This document shows, piece after piece, positions 23,646 through 32,476 of a DNA stretch of 64,000 bases. Both the position numbers and the translations under genes were made by a program. Within the stretch, counting starts at the first letter, position 1; each line of letters opens with the position of its first letter. The stretch comes from Lachnoclostridium sp. An131 (GTDB lineage Bacteria; Bacillota; Clostridia; Lachnospirales; Lachnospiraceae). The notes under the pieces are model-generated. The model had not been told where the DNA came from. It did no database searches and saw only the letters and a program-made list of their open reading frames with translations. Where the stretch lies: NCBI RefSeq assembly GCF_002160825.1, contig NZ_NFLI01000013.1:1-64000 (forward strand). Direction: 5' to 3'.

Positions 23646-26428
23646 AAAAACGATTGTTTGCAGCAATTGTCAGCCTGTGCATGATCGTGTCCATGCTGCC
23701 GACAATGGCGTTTGCCGAAGCAGGCGTACAGGACAGCGGTATTGTCACAAGCGCAAGCGGGCTGTGTGAACACCACACCCAGCATGATGAAAGCTGCAGC
23801 TACACCGAGGGGACTGCGGAAATTCCCTGTTCCCATGAACACGATGAGAGTTGCGGCGGGCTGACCGACCCGGAAGCCTGCAATCACACCCACGATGAAG
23901 CCTGCGGCTATGTTCCCGCCACAGAGGGAACGCCTTGCACCTATGTTTGCGAGATTTGCAATGCACAGGACAGCGGGAACCCAGAGGCTCCGTCCGACGC
24001 ACAACCGGAAGAATGTACCTGTGAAACCCTCTGCACCGAGGAAGAAATCAATGGGGATTGTCCGGTCTGCTCTGCGGAGGGTGCCGAGCTGGACAAGGTT
24101 TGCGTCGGTGCAGCTCTGCTGTTGACAGCACCAACTTTGCGAACCGGCGAAATTAAGCTGTTTATAGGCGGTCAGCAAATCACAGAAAGCGGCTGCTATG
24201 AAAACAAAAATGGAACTTGGACAAAGGTTGACGGTACAGAACCTGCCAGCGGTCAGTTTTACTATGACGCCGCCACCTTCACCCTTACGCTGAATCAGGC
24301 GGAGATTACTCACGATCAAACTGTGAAAGTTGCAGAAGGTTACACCTACGAAGGTAGCGTGATTGCCTTTAGTCAAACTGCCGATGTTTCTCTCAAAATA
24401 GTAGTATCCCAAGGAACGAGTACCATAACGGGAACCGGCGGGATTCGTGTAGAGTCCACGACTGAAAATGCCTCCTTGTCTATTAAGGGTTCTGGCAGCT
24501 TAGATGTCGAACCGAAAGGGAGTAATTCAGGAATTACGCTTTGTAGTTCAAAGAATACGAACCTGGATATCGACGGTGCGGATGTTACAGCTTCATCTCC
24601 TGCCCAGTATGGAGTTTATCTAATCTCTAGTACCGACGCAACATCCACTTCTACTATTACGGTAAATAATGGAATCCTGACCACCGGTGGCAATGGTAAT
24701 GTCGGAATTTACTATTATTGGTCTGGCACGAGCAATGCTGGCACTTCCAGCCTGACCGTCAGCGGCAACGCAGTGGTGGATACAAGAAACAGTCAAATAA
24801 TGGCTCAGAATAAGGAAACGGTTGTTCAGGTTGGTGCAGGCAGCGATGGCAACGGAGGTATCGTCTTTAACGGCAAGAGCGGCACTGTCTACGGCGATGT
24901 GACCTTGCAGGAGGACTTGGAGATCGGTAATGACGAAACCCTGACCATCGGAAAGGACGCCAGCCTGACCGTCCCGGATGGAAAGACTTTGACCAACAAC
25001 GGCACCATCAATGTAGAGAGCGGTGGCAAGCTGGAAGGCACAACGACCGGCAATGGCACGCTCAAAATCGCCCCCACTATTACCACCCAACCACAGGATG
25101 TGGAAGTAAAAGAAAATGAAACTGCCACCTTTAACGTGAAAGTCACCGGCACTGAGCCGTTGTCCTATCAGTGGCAGCAAAGTACCGACAACGGCCAAAG
25201 CTGGACGGATATTACAGGCGAAACCAACGCCACCTATACCATTGCGACTACCACAATGGACATGAGCGGCACTCAATACCGTTGTGTTGTGAAAAACAGT
25301 ATAGATGAAGTAACAAGTGACGTTGCTCTCCTCAAGGTAAAACATAATTTGGTAAAGATCGAATATAAAGCACCAACCTGCACAGTGAATGGAAACGAAG
25401 AATACTGGACTTGCGACACCTGCGATAAATACTTCAGCGACGCCAACGGTGATACCGAAATTGCAAAGGATTCCTGGATTATTAGCGCAATTAATCATGA
25501 TTGGAACGATGCGGTTTACACATGGGGCGATGACGGAAGCACCTGTACGGCTACCCGTACCTGCAAAAATGACAGCGCTCATACGGAAACATCCAAGGCA
25601 ACGGTAACAGATGCACAGACCAAAGCGCCGACCTGCACAGAGAAAGGCGAAACCACCTATACGGCTACCTTTGAGGCTGATTGGGCGGTGACACAGACAA
25701 AAGTGATTGTTGACATCCCGGCCACCGGCCACAGCTATGGCGAACCGGAATGGAGCTGGTCGGAGGATGGAAAAACCTGCACCGTGACATTTACCTGTGA
25801 AAAGGATGAAACCCATAAGGAAACTCCGGTGGTAACGGTTACATCAGCAGTAAAGACGCCAGCCACCTGCACGGAAACAGGCGTAACCACTTATACGGCA
25901 ACCGTTGAATTTAACGGCCAGATCCACACGGATACGAAGGATGTGGCAGACATCCCGGCCACCGGCCACAGCTATGACAATGGCAAATGTACTGTCTGCG
26001 GTGCGATTGCTTCCGATTTCAAGGTCATCATCACAGCCGGGGCAAACGGTAGCTGGCAGAAAGGCACAAAGGACGGTCTTACCTTTACTTCCAATGCAGC
26101 TTATAAACACTTCCAGAAGGTACAGGTAGACGGCAAAGACCTGGATGCTTCCAACTACACAGTAAAGGAAGGCAGCACCATTGTCACTTTGAAAACTTCC
26201 TATCTGGAAACTCTGTCTGTGGGCAAACACACACTGGCTATCGTTTCTGAAACCGGTACTGCTACTACGGAATTTACCATCAAGGCAGCGGCTGTTACTG
26301 ACGATACCCAATCGCCGCAGACCGGCGATGACAGCAATATCGCCCTTTGGATTGCGGTACTGCTTGCAGCGGGCACTGCCCTGACCGGCACAGCCGTTTA
26401 CAGCCGCAAGAGAAAATATAGCAAATAA
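23642..26428 (+). CDS. Large cell-wall-anchored surface protein (SPQTG sorting signal)
   Basis: A 928-residue exported protein. A signal peptide (MKKRLFAAIVSLCMIVSMLPTM to AFA, about 1-25) precedes an N-terminal His/Cys-rich section with repeated CxHxHDExCG units (about 40-110). A beta-rich carbohydrate-dockerin-like or beta-helix region (about 165-480) carries many Asn/Thr/Gly. An Ig-like domain (TTQPQDVEVKENETATFNV to VALLKVK, about 482-565) and three CTxxG/TATxE repeats with GHSYG spacers (about 575-790) follow. The C terminus has sorting motif SPQTGD, a hydrophobic span and a Lys/Arg tail. It is probably anchored by sortase and serves adhesion or binding. It is cargo of the element, coupled to the preceding gene. 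Confidence 0.85.
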   Translation: MKKRLFAAIVSLCMIVSMLPTMAFAEAGVQDSGIVTSASGLCEHHTQHDESCSYTEGTAEIPCSHEHDESCGGLTDPEACNHTHDEACGYVPATEGTPCTYVCEICNAQDSGNPEAPSDAQPEECTCETLCTEEEINGDCPVCSAEGAELDKVCVGAALLLTAPTLRTGEIKLFIGGQQITESGCYENKNGTWTKVDGTEPASGQFYYDAATFTLTLNQAEITHDQTVKVAEGYTYEGSVIAFSQTADVSLKIVVSQGTSTITGTGGIRVESTTENASLSIKGSGSLDVEPKGSNSGITLCSSKNTNLDIDGADVTASSPAQYGVYLISSTDATSTSTITVNNGILTTGGNGNVGIYYYWSGTSNAGTSSLTVSGNAVVDTRNSQIMAQNKETVVQVGAGSDGNGGIVFNGKSGTVYGDVTLQEDLEIGNDETLTIGKDASLTVPDGKTLTNNGTINVESGGKLEGTTTGNGTLKIAPTITTQPQDVEVKENETATFNVKVTGTEPLSYQWQQSTDNGQSWTDITGETNATYTIATTTMDMSGTQYRCVVKNSIDEVTSDVALLKVKHNLVKIEYKAPTCTVNGNEEYWTCDTCDKYFSDANGDTEIAKDSWIISAINHDWNDAVYTWGDDGSTCTATRTCKNDSAHTETSKATVTDAQTKAPTCTEKGETTYTATFEADWAVTQTKVIVDIPATGHSYGEPEWSWSEDGKTCTVTFTCEKDETHKETPVVTVTSAVKTPATCTETGVTTYTATVEFNGQIHTDTKDVADIPATGHSYDNGKCTVCGAIASDFKVIITAGANGSWQKGTKDGLTFTSNAAYKHFQKVQVDGKDLDASNYTVKEGSTIVTLKTSYLETLSVGKHTLAIVSETGTATTEFTIKAAAVTDDTQSPQTGDDSNIALWIAVLLAAGTALTGTAVYSRKRKYSK

Positions 26429-26525
26429 ATCCATATATAACATGCGCTCTGTGGAAGAAAGCCACGGGGCGCATTCTTTATGTATGCACCGCAGGAAGCC
26501 TGCGGTGTTGTTTTCGATGTGAAAG

Positions 26526-26921
26526 CTATCGTTCCCTGTCGTGGGTTTTGGGCTTTGGCTTTTGCCTTCTGCCCTCCGCCTGAAGCTGGCGCAGGCGCTT
26601 CAGCACGCTCTCCCGCCGGGGCGGCTTTGCCTGCTCTTTTTGGGCGGGTTTCTGTTTTTCCCTGACCTGCCGCTCCCATGCGGCAAGGTCACGGTTGTAC
26701 TGCTCCACAACAGCCTCCGCCTTGCGGTAGGTTGCCATGAACGCCTGCACATCGGGATAACCGTCCTCTTTCAGAACATCGGGCAGTTTATCCAGATTTT
26801 CAGCGATTTCCTTTTCTGTCCGCTGTATCTGCTCTGTGAGCGCCTTGCGCTCCTTACCTTTGAAAATCCCTTTTGTATCGGCAAGCTGCTGTTTCAGCTT
26901 CGGAAGTACCGTATCCTGCAA
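26526..26921 (-). pseudogene. C-terminal fragment of a MobL-type relaxase
   Basis: About 131 codons of the helical, charged tail of a Tn1549-type mobilisation relaxase: VLPKLKQQLADTKGIFKGKERKALTEQIQ, then LPDVLKEDGYPDVQAFMATYRKAEAVVEQYN and a basic end ETHDRER-like. The N-terminal catalytic domain with its tyrosine and HUH motif is missing. The reading frame meets a stop just upstream of 26921, where the sequence switches to an unrelated methyltransferase fragment. The fragment lies opposite to the other element genes. Confidence 0.78.
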
Positions 26922-26922
26922 T

Positions 26923-27174
26923 CCTCAGCAAGCAATTATAGAATTTTGTAGGGTTATAAAGCCCAACGGAAGATTATTGATTAGTGACTACTGGAAACCA
27001 TTTCCCATTCGCCAGATAATGAATTTGTTTTTGCCATACAGCAATGATGGTGATGTAAAAATATATTCTCAAAAAGAAATTATGGCGTTTCTGGAAACAG
27101 CTCATTTTGATGTGACTTGTTATGAACACACAAATAGTTCCTCATACATAGTTATTGCAAAAAAGGAATTTTGA
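26923..27174 (+). pseudogene. C-terminal fragment of a class I methyltransferase
   Basis: About 83 codons of an S-adenosylmethionine-dependent methyltransferase, beginning abruptly with QQAIIEFCRVIKPNGRLLISDYWKPF and ending SSSYIVIAKKEF. The pattern RVIKPNGRLLISD followed by a C-terminal strand pair is typical, but motif I (the glycine loop) is absent, so the fragment is not functional. The 5' break coincides with the relaxase break at 26922, marking a deletion or recombination joint. Confidence 0.72.
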
Positions 27175-27617
27175 CAATTCCGTTTTATATGTAACATTCT
27201 GCCCGGCGGCAGAAAAGAAAAAAACCGTTGCCGGGCAGGTTGATTTCGTGCGCTCATTCCACATATTCCAGCGGCGGTTTTGAGAAATCAAGGCCGCCGT
27301 TTCTCTTTTCCCGGCGCAGGATCGGCGGCCCACGGAGGGAGCCGCCATGCTGATATGTTCTGTTTTTCAAAAGCGTAATTTCTTAAAAAAAGCCTGTACC
27401 CAACAGGGGGCAGCTCCGGCCACGAGTATGAACTATACCATGTAAGACAACTTCATATATCTTTCATTTCCGCCCGGTGGGTCTATGACCTGCCGGGCGA
27501 ATTTTGTCGGTTCCTGCGGTTTTTCGGTGCGGGCCGGAGCTGCCGCAGCAACATAGACAAAGGGGGCGGCGCAACCGGCCCCGGCTTCTCACTCTCCCGC
27601 AGATCGGGGGTGAGAAG
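27175..27617. other. Non-coding leader before the sigma factor, with hairpins
   Basis: No gene is supported. The stretch holds a nine-base hairpin CTGCCCGGC/GCCGGGCAG (27199-27238), an imperfect stem around GCGGCGG and CCGCCG (27271-27300), and a CGCCCGG/CCGGGCG pair (27471-27499). Such structured GC-rich leaders usually precede the sigma-factor gene of Tn1549-like elements, and they may be regulatory. A downstream 5' extension of the sigma-factor frame lacks a start signal. Confidence 0.5.
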
Positions 27618-28049
27618 ATGAAGTACACCCCTGATGGTTATGGAGAACGCTGCCGGTTTGACGCTTTCTGCAAAACCGTTCTCCGCAACGAGGCCAGAAC
27701 CCACCTGCGGGATTTGGGCCGCCAGCGGAACCGGGAAACCGAGTTCAGCGCCTTGTCCCAGCATGAAATGGACAAGCTCTGCACAGTGGACGAATACCCA
27801 AGCGACAACTTCCTATTCACGGCCTATGGCTACACTCTGCATATCCGTGACGAGCTAGTGGCCGCTGCCTTTGCCAGTCTGCCGGAACAGGAGCAGGGCA
27901 TTTTGATCCTGCATTGTGTGTTGGAGCTGACAGACGGCGAGATCAGCAAACTTGTTGGAATGTCCCGCAGCGCCGTCCAGCGGCACCGCACCAAGGCCCT
28001 GAACGAATTGCGGAAACGATTGGAGGACGAAAGGAGGAAACCGAAATGA
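27618..28049 (+). CDS. Sigma-70 family RNA polymerase sigma factor of the element
   Basis: A 143-residue small sigma-like protein. The N-terminal half (GYGERCRFDAFCKTVLRNEARTHLRDLGRQ) is typical of Tn1549/Tn916-type sigma factors. The C-terminal half contains region 4 with a helix-turn-helix (LTDGEISKLVGMSRSAVQRHRTKALNELRKRL). The start is ATG 27618 after GGGGTGAG. Its stop overlaps the next gene by ATGA. In related elements it is thought to control transfer genes, which are missing here. Confidence 0.87.
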   Translation: MKYTPDGYGERCRFDAFCKTVLRNEARTHLRDLGRQRNRETEFSALSQHEMDKLCTVDEYPSDNFLFTAYGYTLHIRDELVAAAFASLPEQEQGILILHCVLELTDGEISKLVGMSRSAVQRHRTKALNELRKRLEDERRKPK

Positions 28050-28282
28050 AGCAACCGACTTTCTGTGGGCGGGCGCTGTTGCCCCTGTCTGTGATCGAGG
28101 CGGCCCGCGCCGGTGATCCTCTGGCCGTGGAGCGCGTCTTGCGGTACTATGAGGGCTACATGGACAAGCTCTGTACCCGGACGCTCTACGATCTGGACGG
28201 TACGCCTCGTGTGCGGGTGGACGAGTACATGAAGCGCCGATTACAAAGCAGACTGATCCGGGCCATTCTGAACAGCCCATAA
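28046..28282 (+). CDS. Conjugative-element helix-turn-helix protein
   Basis: A 78-residue protein starting MKQPTFCGRALLPLSVIEAARAGDPLAVERVLRYYEGYMDKL, matching the small helix-turn-helix proteins paired with the sigma factor in Tn916/Tn1549-type elements. ATG 28046 follows AAGGAGG and overlaps the sigma-factor stop. Immediately after its stop begins the first copy of a 205-bp direct repeat containing a terminator. Confidence 0.8.
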   Translation: MKQPTFCGRALLPLSVIEAARAGDPLAVERVLRYYEGYMDKLCTRTLYDLDGTPRVRVDEYMKRRLQSRLIRAILNSP

Positions 28283-28486
28283 GAAAGCGCCGGGCGCGGC
28301 GGCCTGTTGGCCCTGCGCCCGGCGTTTTCCTATGGGGGATATTCTACGCATTTCAAATCCCGTTTCGGCGGGGATTGAAGCAATCCTATTGCCGCCCTGT
28401 CAATCGTCCGTCAGAAGCCCGCTATGGCGGCCTATTCAGCGGCTTAACTGCGTAGCTTGCAGGTATCTTTTCCGCTGTCTTTTGGC
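28281..28486 (+). repeat. Left copy of a 205-bp direct repeat
   Basis: It is about nine-tenths identical by eye to 30818-31022. It begins at the stop codon of the HTH gene with a terminator (ten-base stem 28288-28297 with 28315-28324, then TTTT) and ends with the 3' part of an antisense cysteine-rich gene. The two copies bracket the GntR/ABC module at 28.5-30.8 kb. Confidence 0.85.
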
Positions 28487-28527
28487 ATTTAACTTGTGTA
28501 GCTGTTTTGCATTTGTGTTCTTTTCTA

Positions 28528-28597
28528 TTGACAACTTGCATAAGTGTGACTATACTGTACTTATCGAATAAGTACGCCAAGTACGGAAAGTACGGTG
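28528..28597 (+). promoter_or_regulatory. Promoter and AGTACG repeats before the GntR/ABC module
   Basis: TTGACA (28528-28533) and TATACT (28551-28556) are 17 bases apart. Downstream, AGTAC occurs three times at nine- to ten-base spacing (about 28571-28594), between the likely transcription start and the GntR start codon. These repeats are candidate operator half-sites for the GntR protein. The start codon has only a weak ribosome binding site. Confidence 0.7.
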
Positions 28598-28602
28598 ATA
28601 AA

Positions 28603-28974
28603 ATGGAAATACTTATCAGCAATAGTAGTGATAAGCCGATTTATGAACAAATTTGTATTCAAATTAAAAGCATGATTATGGACGGAACGCTTTCGGCAGG
28701 TGAAGCATTACCCTCTATGCGTGCTTTAGCAAAAGACCTGCATCTTAGTGTCATTACCGTTCAAAGAGCCTATGAGGATTTGACAAGAGATGGTTTTATA
28801 GAAACGGTGTCTGGCAAAGGTAGTTTTGTTGCGGCCCAGAATAAGCAATTTATCCAAGAAGAACAACTAAGAATTGCCGAAGGATTGTTACAAAAGGTGG
28901 CTGAAATTGGCCGGTCACACGGGATTGATTATCAGCAAATGGCTAACATTTTGAAACTGTTTTACGAAGAATAG
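28603..28974 (+). CDS. GntR-family (YtrA-type) transcriptional regulator
   Basis: A 123-residue regulator with an N-terminal winged helix (PIYEQICIQIKSMIMDGTLSAGEALPSMRALAKDLHLSVITVQRAYEDL) and a short helical C terminus, as in YtrA proteins that control ABC transporters for antibiotic or envelope stress. ATG 28603 follows a weak GGTGAT sequence. It heads a unit with an ABC ATPase, a permease and a second GntR protein. Codon use is AT-rich, unlike the parAB backbone, so the unit was probably acquired separately. Confidence 0.88.
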   Translation: MEILISNSSDKPIYEQICIQIKSMIMDGTLSAGEALPSMRALAKDLHLSVITVQRAYEDLTRDGFIETVSGKGSFVAAQNKQFIQEEQLRIAEGLLQKVAEIGRSHGIDYQQMANILKLFYEE

Positions 28975-28988
28975 AAGCGAGGTATTGT

Positions 28989-29849
28989 ATGGACAGTATT
29001 TTGGTAACAGATTTGTGTAAATCATTAGGGGATTTCACGTTGGATCATGTATCTTTTCGTGTTCCCCAAGGAAGAATTGTTGGGTTTATTGGTGAGAATG
29101 GAGCAGGCAAAAGTACAACAATAAACCTCATTCTTGATGAATTAAGCCCTGATGCCGGAAAGATCGAAGTTCTCGGAAAAAATAATTCTCGTTGTTCTGC
29201 AAGAAATGATGTAGGAGTTGTTTTTGACGAATGTAATTTCCATGATGTTTTCAATGCGAGAATTATAGGGAAAATTTTATCTGGCGTTTTTTCCGCATGG
29301 AATAACGAGCTATACTACGGCTATCTAAAGAAGTTCAAAATTCCTGAAAAGAAACCCATCGGTTCTTTTTCAAAAGGGATGAAAATGAAGCTCTCTATAA
29401 TCTGTGCATTGGCTCATTCACCCAAGTTACTAATTCTGGACGAAGCAACTACGGGGCTTGATCCAGTTGTTCGTGACGAGATATTAGACCTGTTTTTAGA
29501 TTTCATTCAAGACGAATCCCATGCGATTTTCTTTTCTTCGCATATTACGTCCGACATTCAAAAAATTGCCGATTATGTAATTCTAATTCATCAAGGAAAG
29601 ATTATTTTTGAGGAACAAAAGGACGATTTGGTCTACCATTACGGTATATTGAAATGCCGCCGTAGCGATTTTCCCTCTTTGTCCCCGGACGACTACCTTA
29701 TTTCTCGCCAAACAACCACCGGAATTGAATGTTTGGTAAAAGACAAGGAACTGGCAAAGAGAAAATATAAAAATATGATTGTGGATAATGCAACTCTGGA
29801 AGATATAATGCTTTTCTATATTAAGGGGGGAACATCATGCGAGGATTGA
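28989..29849 (+). CDS. ABC transporter ATP-binding protein
   Basis: A 286-residue ABC ATPase of the drug or bacteriocin export/immunity type. Visible motifs are Walker A GENGAGKST (about 36-44), signature SFSKGMKMKLS, Walker B LLILDEAT and the H-loop SSHI. It lies 14 bases after the GntR gene and overlaps the permease gene by 13 bases. With the 210-residue permease it should form a small two-gene exporter. The substrate is unknown; relatives are linked to lantibiotic or bacitracin tolerance. Confidence 0.9.
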   Translation: MDSILVTDLCKSLGDFTLDHVSFRVPQGRIVGFIGENGAGKSTTINLILDELSPDAGKIEVLGKNNSRCSARNDVGVVFDECNFHDVFNARIIGKILSGVFSAWNNELYYGYLKKFKIPEKKPIGSFSKGMKMKLSIICALAHSPKLLILDEATTGLDPVVRDEILDLFLDFIQDESHAIFFSSHITSDIQKIADYVILIHQGKIIFEEQKDDLVYHYGILKCRRSDFPSLSPDDYLISRQTTTGIECLVKDKELAKRKYKNMIVDNATLEDIMLFYIKGGTSCED

Positions 29850-30469
29850 TTTATAAAGACGTTCAGCTTTTCTTTAGGAGCATTGATAAAAAGCTAATCC
29901 TGATTGCTGTTGTTGCGATTGCATTACTTTTGACAAAAGCTGGTGTTTACGGCGGATTGATGGGGAGCATCATGCTGGCCATGACAGTAAGTATGCAGAA
30001 TATTATGACGTTCGCCACAGATGAAAAGGTTGATTGGAAAAAATATCAGAAAGCCCTTCCCATTAGCAATACATCTGTGATTGTCAGCAAGTATCTTTCT
30101 GTCCTGATTACCCTGATAGTTAGCGTTATTGGCAGTGTTGTATTCTCTTTGGTGTCCTGCGTGATTCATGGCAAGTTTGACATCATGTTATTGGGGCTAT
30201 CAGTATTGAGCGCCATTGTTGTTCCTCTGATCTGGACAGGAATTTGTTTACCTCTTACCTTTTGGTTTGGTTTCCGTTCTGCACAAACAATGGGTTTAAT
30301 TGTTGTAATTCCGATCTTTTATATGATTAAATTTTTCGAGGATGGCCCCGGCTTATCCGAGCTTCCGACTTCAATTTCAACCTATTTATTTTGGATTTGC
30401 GTTGCAGCTATTGCTATTTTTATAATATCCATTGTAGTTAGCCTCTTGGGGTATTCAAAGAAAAAATGA
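29837..30469 (+). CDS. ABC-2 type permease
   Basis: A 210-residue membrane protein with about six spans (LILIAVVAIALLLTKAGVYGGLMGSIMLAM, YLSVLITLIVSVIGSVVFSLVSCV and similar). It starts with the short amphipathic MRGLIYKDVQLFFRS common to ABC-2 permeases. ATG 29837 lies inside the end of the ATPase gene, and its own stop overlaps the second GntR start. It forms the membrane part of the exporter encoded here. Confidence 0.85.
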   Translation: MRGLIYKDVQLFFRSIDKKLILIAVVAIALLLTKAGVYGGLMGSIMLAMTVSMQNIMTFATDEKVDWKKYQKALPISNTSVIVSKYLSVLITLIVSVIGSVVFSLVSCVIHGKFDIMLLGLSVLSAIVVPLIWTGICLPLTFWFGFRSAQTMGLIVVIPIFYMIKFFEDGPGLSELPTSISTYLFWICVAAIAIFIISIVVSLLGYSKKK

Positions 30470-30816
30470 TGAATTGGGCGATTGACACTAAAGAACGGTT
30501 GTATCAGAAACTTGCGGATGAAATATTCTTTCGTGTTTTACATGGCGAGTTTCCACCGGGAAGTAAACTTCCATCCCGTACCGTGCTTATCAAAGAAGCA
30601 AATACAAGTCAAGACACTTTGCGAAAAGCACTTGTGCAACTTACAGTTCAAAAAGTATTGTTCAAAACGCGGCAAGGTGTCTATGTAACGTCGGATGAAC
30701 AAGTGTTGAAAAAAGTGCGGCAGCAATATATCGAGAGAACAATCAGCAAATGTCAAAGTGCGTTAAAAAAGGTTAATTGTGAAGCAAACATTCAGATTGA
30801 AAATGAATTTGAGTAA
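30466..30816 (+). CDS. Second GntR-family regulator of the ABC module
   Basis: A 116-residue protein with a GntR winged helix (RLYQKLADEIFFRVLHGEFPPGSKLPSRTVLIKEANTSQDTLRKALVQL) and a short tail. It begins at the stop of the permease gene (ATGATG) and is only distantly similar to the first GntR protein. Two GntR proteins around one ABC exporter may give dual control or heterodimers. The second copy of the direct repeat starts two bases after its stop. Confidence 0.82.
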   Translation: MMNWAIDTKERLYQKLADEIFFRVLHGEFPPGSKLPSRTVLIKEANTSQDTLRKALVQLTVQKVLFKTRQGVYVTSDEQVLKKVRQQYIERTISKCQSALKKVNCEANIQIENEFE

Positions 30817-30817
30817 T

Positions 30818-31022
30818 AAGAAAGCGCCGGACGCGGCGGCCTGCTGGCCCTGCGCCCGGCGTTTTCCTATGGGTTTATTCTACGCATTTCAAAGCCTGTT
30901 TCGGCGGGGATTGGAGAAATCCTATTGCCGCCCCGTCAATCGCTTGTCAGAAGCCCGCTGTGGCGGCCTATTCAGCGGCTTAACTGCGTAGTTTGCAGGT
31001 ATCTTTTCCGCTGCCTTTCGGC
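30818..31022 (+). repeat. Right copy of the 205-bp direct repeat
   Basis: It matches 28281-28486 from the TAAGAAAGCGCC start through the terminator to the shared tail. Beyond 31022 the antisense cysteine-rich gene continues, which the left copy lacks. The right copy therefore looks like the original context and the left like a truncated duplicate, or the reverse order of two joined elements. Confidence 0.85.
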
Positions 31023-31205
31023 CTCTTGCTTTCGGCGCATCCGCACCGCACAATCGGGGCAGTATTTCGCCCGGTTGGATTTCGGTGTAAATGCAGCACC
31101 GCACACGGCGCACCGCTTCACGCTGTCCCGGCTCTGGATGATCTCGGCATACAGCGCCCCGTCCAGTGGGAGAACAGCGGCACGAAACCACCGGCACAGC
31201 AGCGA
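30972..31205 (-). pseudogene. Zinc-ribbon (CX2C-CX2C) protein fragment of Tn1549-like elements
   Basis: On the minus strand, a frame ending at 30972 encodes DGALYAEIIQSRDSVKRCAVCGAAFTPKSNRAKYCPDCAVRMRRKQEAERQRKRYLQTTQLSR in outline (key residues are two CxxC pairs and a basic tail). The 5' side loses family likeness near 31150 and runs into the start of the transfer-assisting gene, with no convincing start codon. A shorter 3' piece of the same gene lies in the left repeat. It is probably a remnant. Confidence 0.6.
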
Positions 31206-31421
31206 ATGGGAAACTTTACTTTTGAAGAAATGAACCTGCTTTGTATCTACAACACCGGCAGCCGCACCGGGCTGATGGAGGCTCTGACCGAGATGCGCGG
31301 CGAACTTTCGCCGGAGGAAACGGAACTGCGGGAGCTGACGGACAGCGCCCTGATGAAGCTCCAGGCTATGAGCGACGATGCGTTTGCTCAGCTGGAACTG
31401 TACCCGGATTTTGATGAATAA
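31206..31421 (+). CDS. Transposon-transfer assisting family protein
   Basis: A 71-residue acidic protein starting MGNFTFEEMNLLCIYNTGSRTGLMEALTEMRG and ending LYPDFDE, a clear match in pattern to the transposon-transfer assisting proteins of Tn1549-type elements. ATG 31206 is used; longer upstream frames run through the antisense fragment. With the transfer machinery missing here it is likely without function. Confidence 0.82.
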   Translation: MGNFTFEEMNLLCIYNTGSRTGLMEALTEMRGELSPEETELRELTDSALMKLQAMSDDAFAQLELYPDFDE

Positions 31422-31514
31422 GCAAATACTTGATAATTGCTGCCTGTTGTGGTATATTTATAGTTAGTTGATGCTAACTGGAAATATCTTCGGATGTACA
31501 AAGAGGTAGAGGCT

Positions 31515-31742
31515 ATGAAAAAAACACTAATTGGCGGTTTTTTAACTTTGAGTGGAACGATTGGCATTGTGATTCTGCTGGCGGCTTGTATCTTAAATCC
31601 CGTAACGAGTTGGATAACACCACCGGGCAGATTGATTTGTACCATGCTTGAACATGGTATTGCTGTTCCCATCGGTTGTTTTTCAATCATATTTATCACT
31701 GGGTTGTTTATTTTAGGAATTGAATACAGGAAAAAGATATAA
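31515..31742 (+). CDS. Small membrane protein, cargo
   Basis: A 75-residue protein with two hydrophobic spans (GGFLTLSGTIGIVILLAACI and IAVPIGCFSIIFITGLFILGI), starting at ATG 31515 after GAGG. An alternative start at 31494 would add MYKEVEA. It sits 30 bases before a methyltransferase gene and is probably co-transcribed with it. I do not recognise a named family. AT-rich codon use suggests the same origin as the methyltransferase. Confidence 0.65.
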   Translation: MKKTLIGGFLTLSGTIGIVILLAACILNPVTSWITPPGRLICTMLEHGIAVPIGCFSIIFITGLFILGIEYRKKI

Positions 31743-31771
31743 ATATATCAAGAAGGGGTTGGGAATGGGAA

Positions 31772-32395
31772 ATGGGAATTGTAAAAAAATTATTTAATAG
31801 CACAAGAAAACCAGAAGGCTTGCTGGGCGAACTTATGGTGAAAAGTATGAATAAAGGCCACGCTGCTGTTTCGGATTGGGGGATGGAGCATATTACAAAA
31901 TTGCACCCATCTAAAATCATAGATCTGGGGTGTGGAGGTGGGCGAAATGCAGCAGAATTATTAAAGCGATTTCCGGCTGCAACGGTGCATGCTTTAGATT
32001 ACTCTGAGGTTTCTGTCCAAAAAACAAAACAGTTCAATCAGCAAGCGATTAAAAACGGAAGATTGCAGGTTACTCATGCAAATGTTTTGCAGCTTCCTTT
32101 TAACGCAGACACTTTTGATTTGGCTACAGCATTTGAAACTGTATATTTCTGGCCGGGACCTCTTGAGAGTTTTAAACAGGTGTACCGAATCCTCAAAAAA
32201 GGTGGCTGTTTTTTAATTGTGAATGAATCCGATGGTACAAATAAAGCGGATGATAAGTGGTTGAAAATCATTGACAACATGAAAATTTATACTGTAGAGC
32301 AGTTAGAATTTTTTCTAACTGAAGCAGGATTTTCAGAAATTACTATCGATCAGAAAAACAAAAAACATCATATCTGTATTCTGGCAAAAAAATAG
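31772..32395 (+). CDS. Class I SAM-dependent methyltransferase, cargo
   Basis: A 207-residue methyltransferase. Motif I is IIDLGCGGGRNAAELL (about 50-65), motif II region is VHALDYSEVSVQKTK, and the post-motif segment is FDLATAFETVYFWPGPLESFKQVYRILKKGGCFLIVNE. It resembles ubiquinone/menaquinone-type methyltransferases that act on small molecules. ATG 31772 follows AAGGGGTTGGGA. A terminator at 32413 closes the unit. The substrate is unknown; a fragment of another methyltransferase lies at 26923. Confidence 0.85.
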   Translation: MGIVKKLFNSTRKPEGLLGELMVKSMNKGHAAVSDWGMEHITKLHPSKIIDLGCGGGRNAAELLKRFPAATVHALDYSEVSVQKTKQFNQQAIKNGRLQVTHANVLQLPFNADTFDLATAFETVYFWPGPLESFKQVYRILKKGGCFLIVNESDGTNKADDKWLKIIDNMKIYTVEQLEFFLTEAGFSEITIDQKNKKHHICILAKK

Positions 32396-32412
32396 GTAAT
32401 AATGGTATAAGC

Positions 32413-32447
32413 AGCAGGAAATCTTCAAGGTTTCCTGCTTTTCTTTT
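32413..32447 (+). terminator. Terminator after the methyltransferase
   Basis: A nine-base stem AGCAGGAAA (32413-32421) with TTTCCTGCT (32431-32439), followed by TTTTCTTTT. It lies just before the ribosome binding site of the helicase-fragment gene. Confidence 0.85.
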
Positions 32448-32476
32448 ACCCAAAACTGAAAGGAGGATAAATAACC

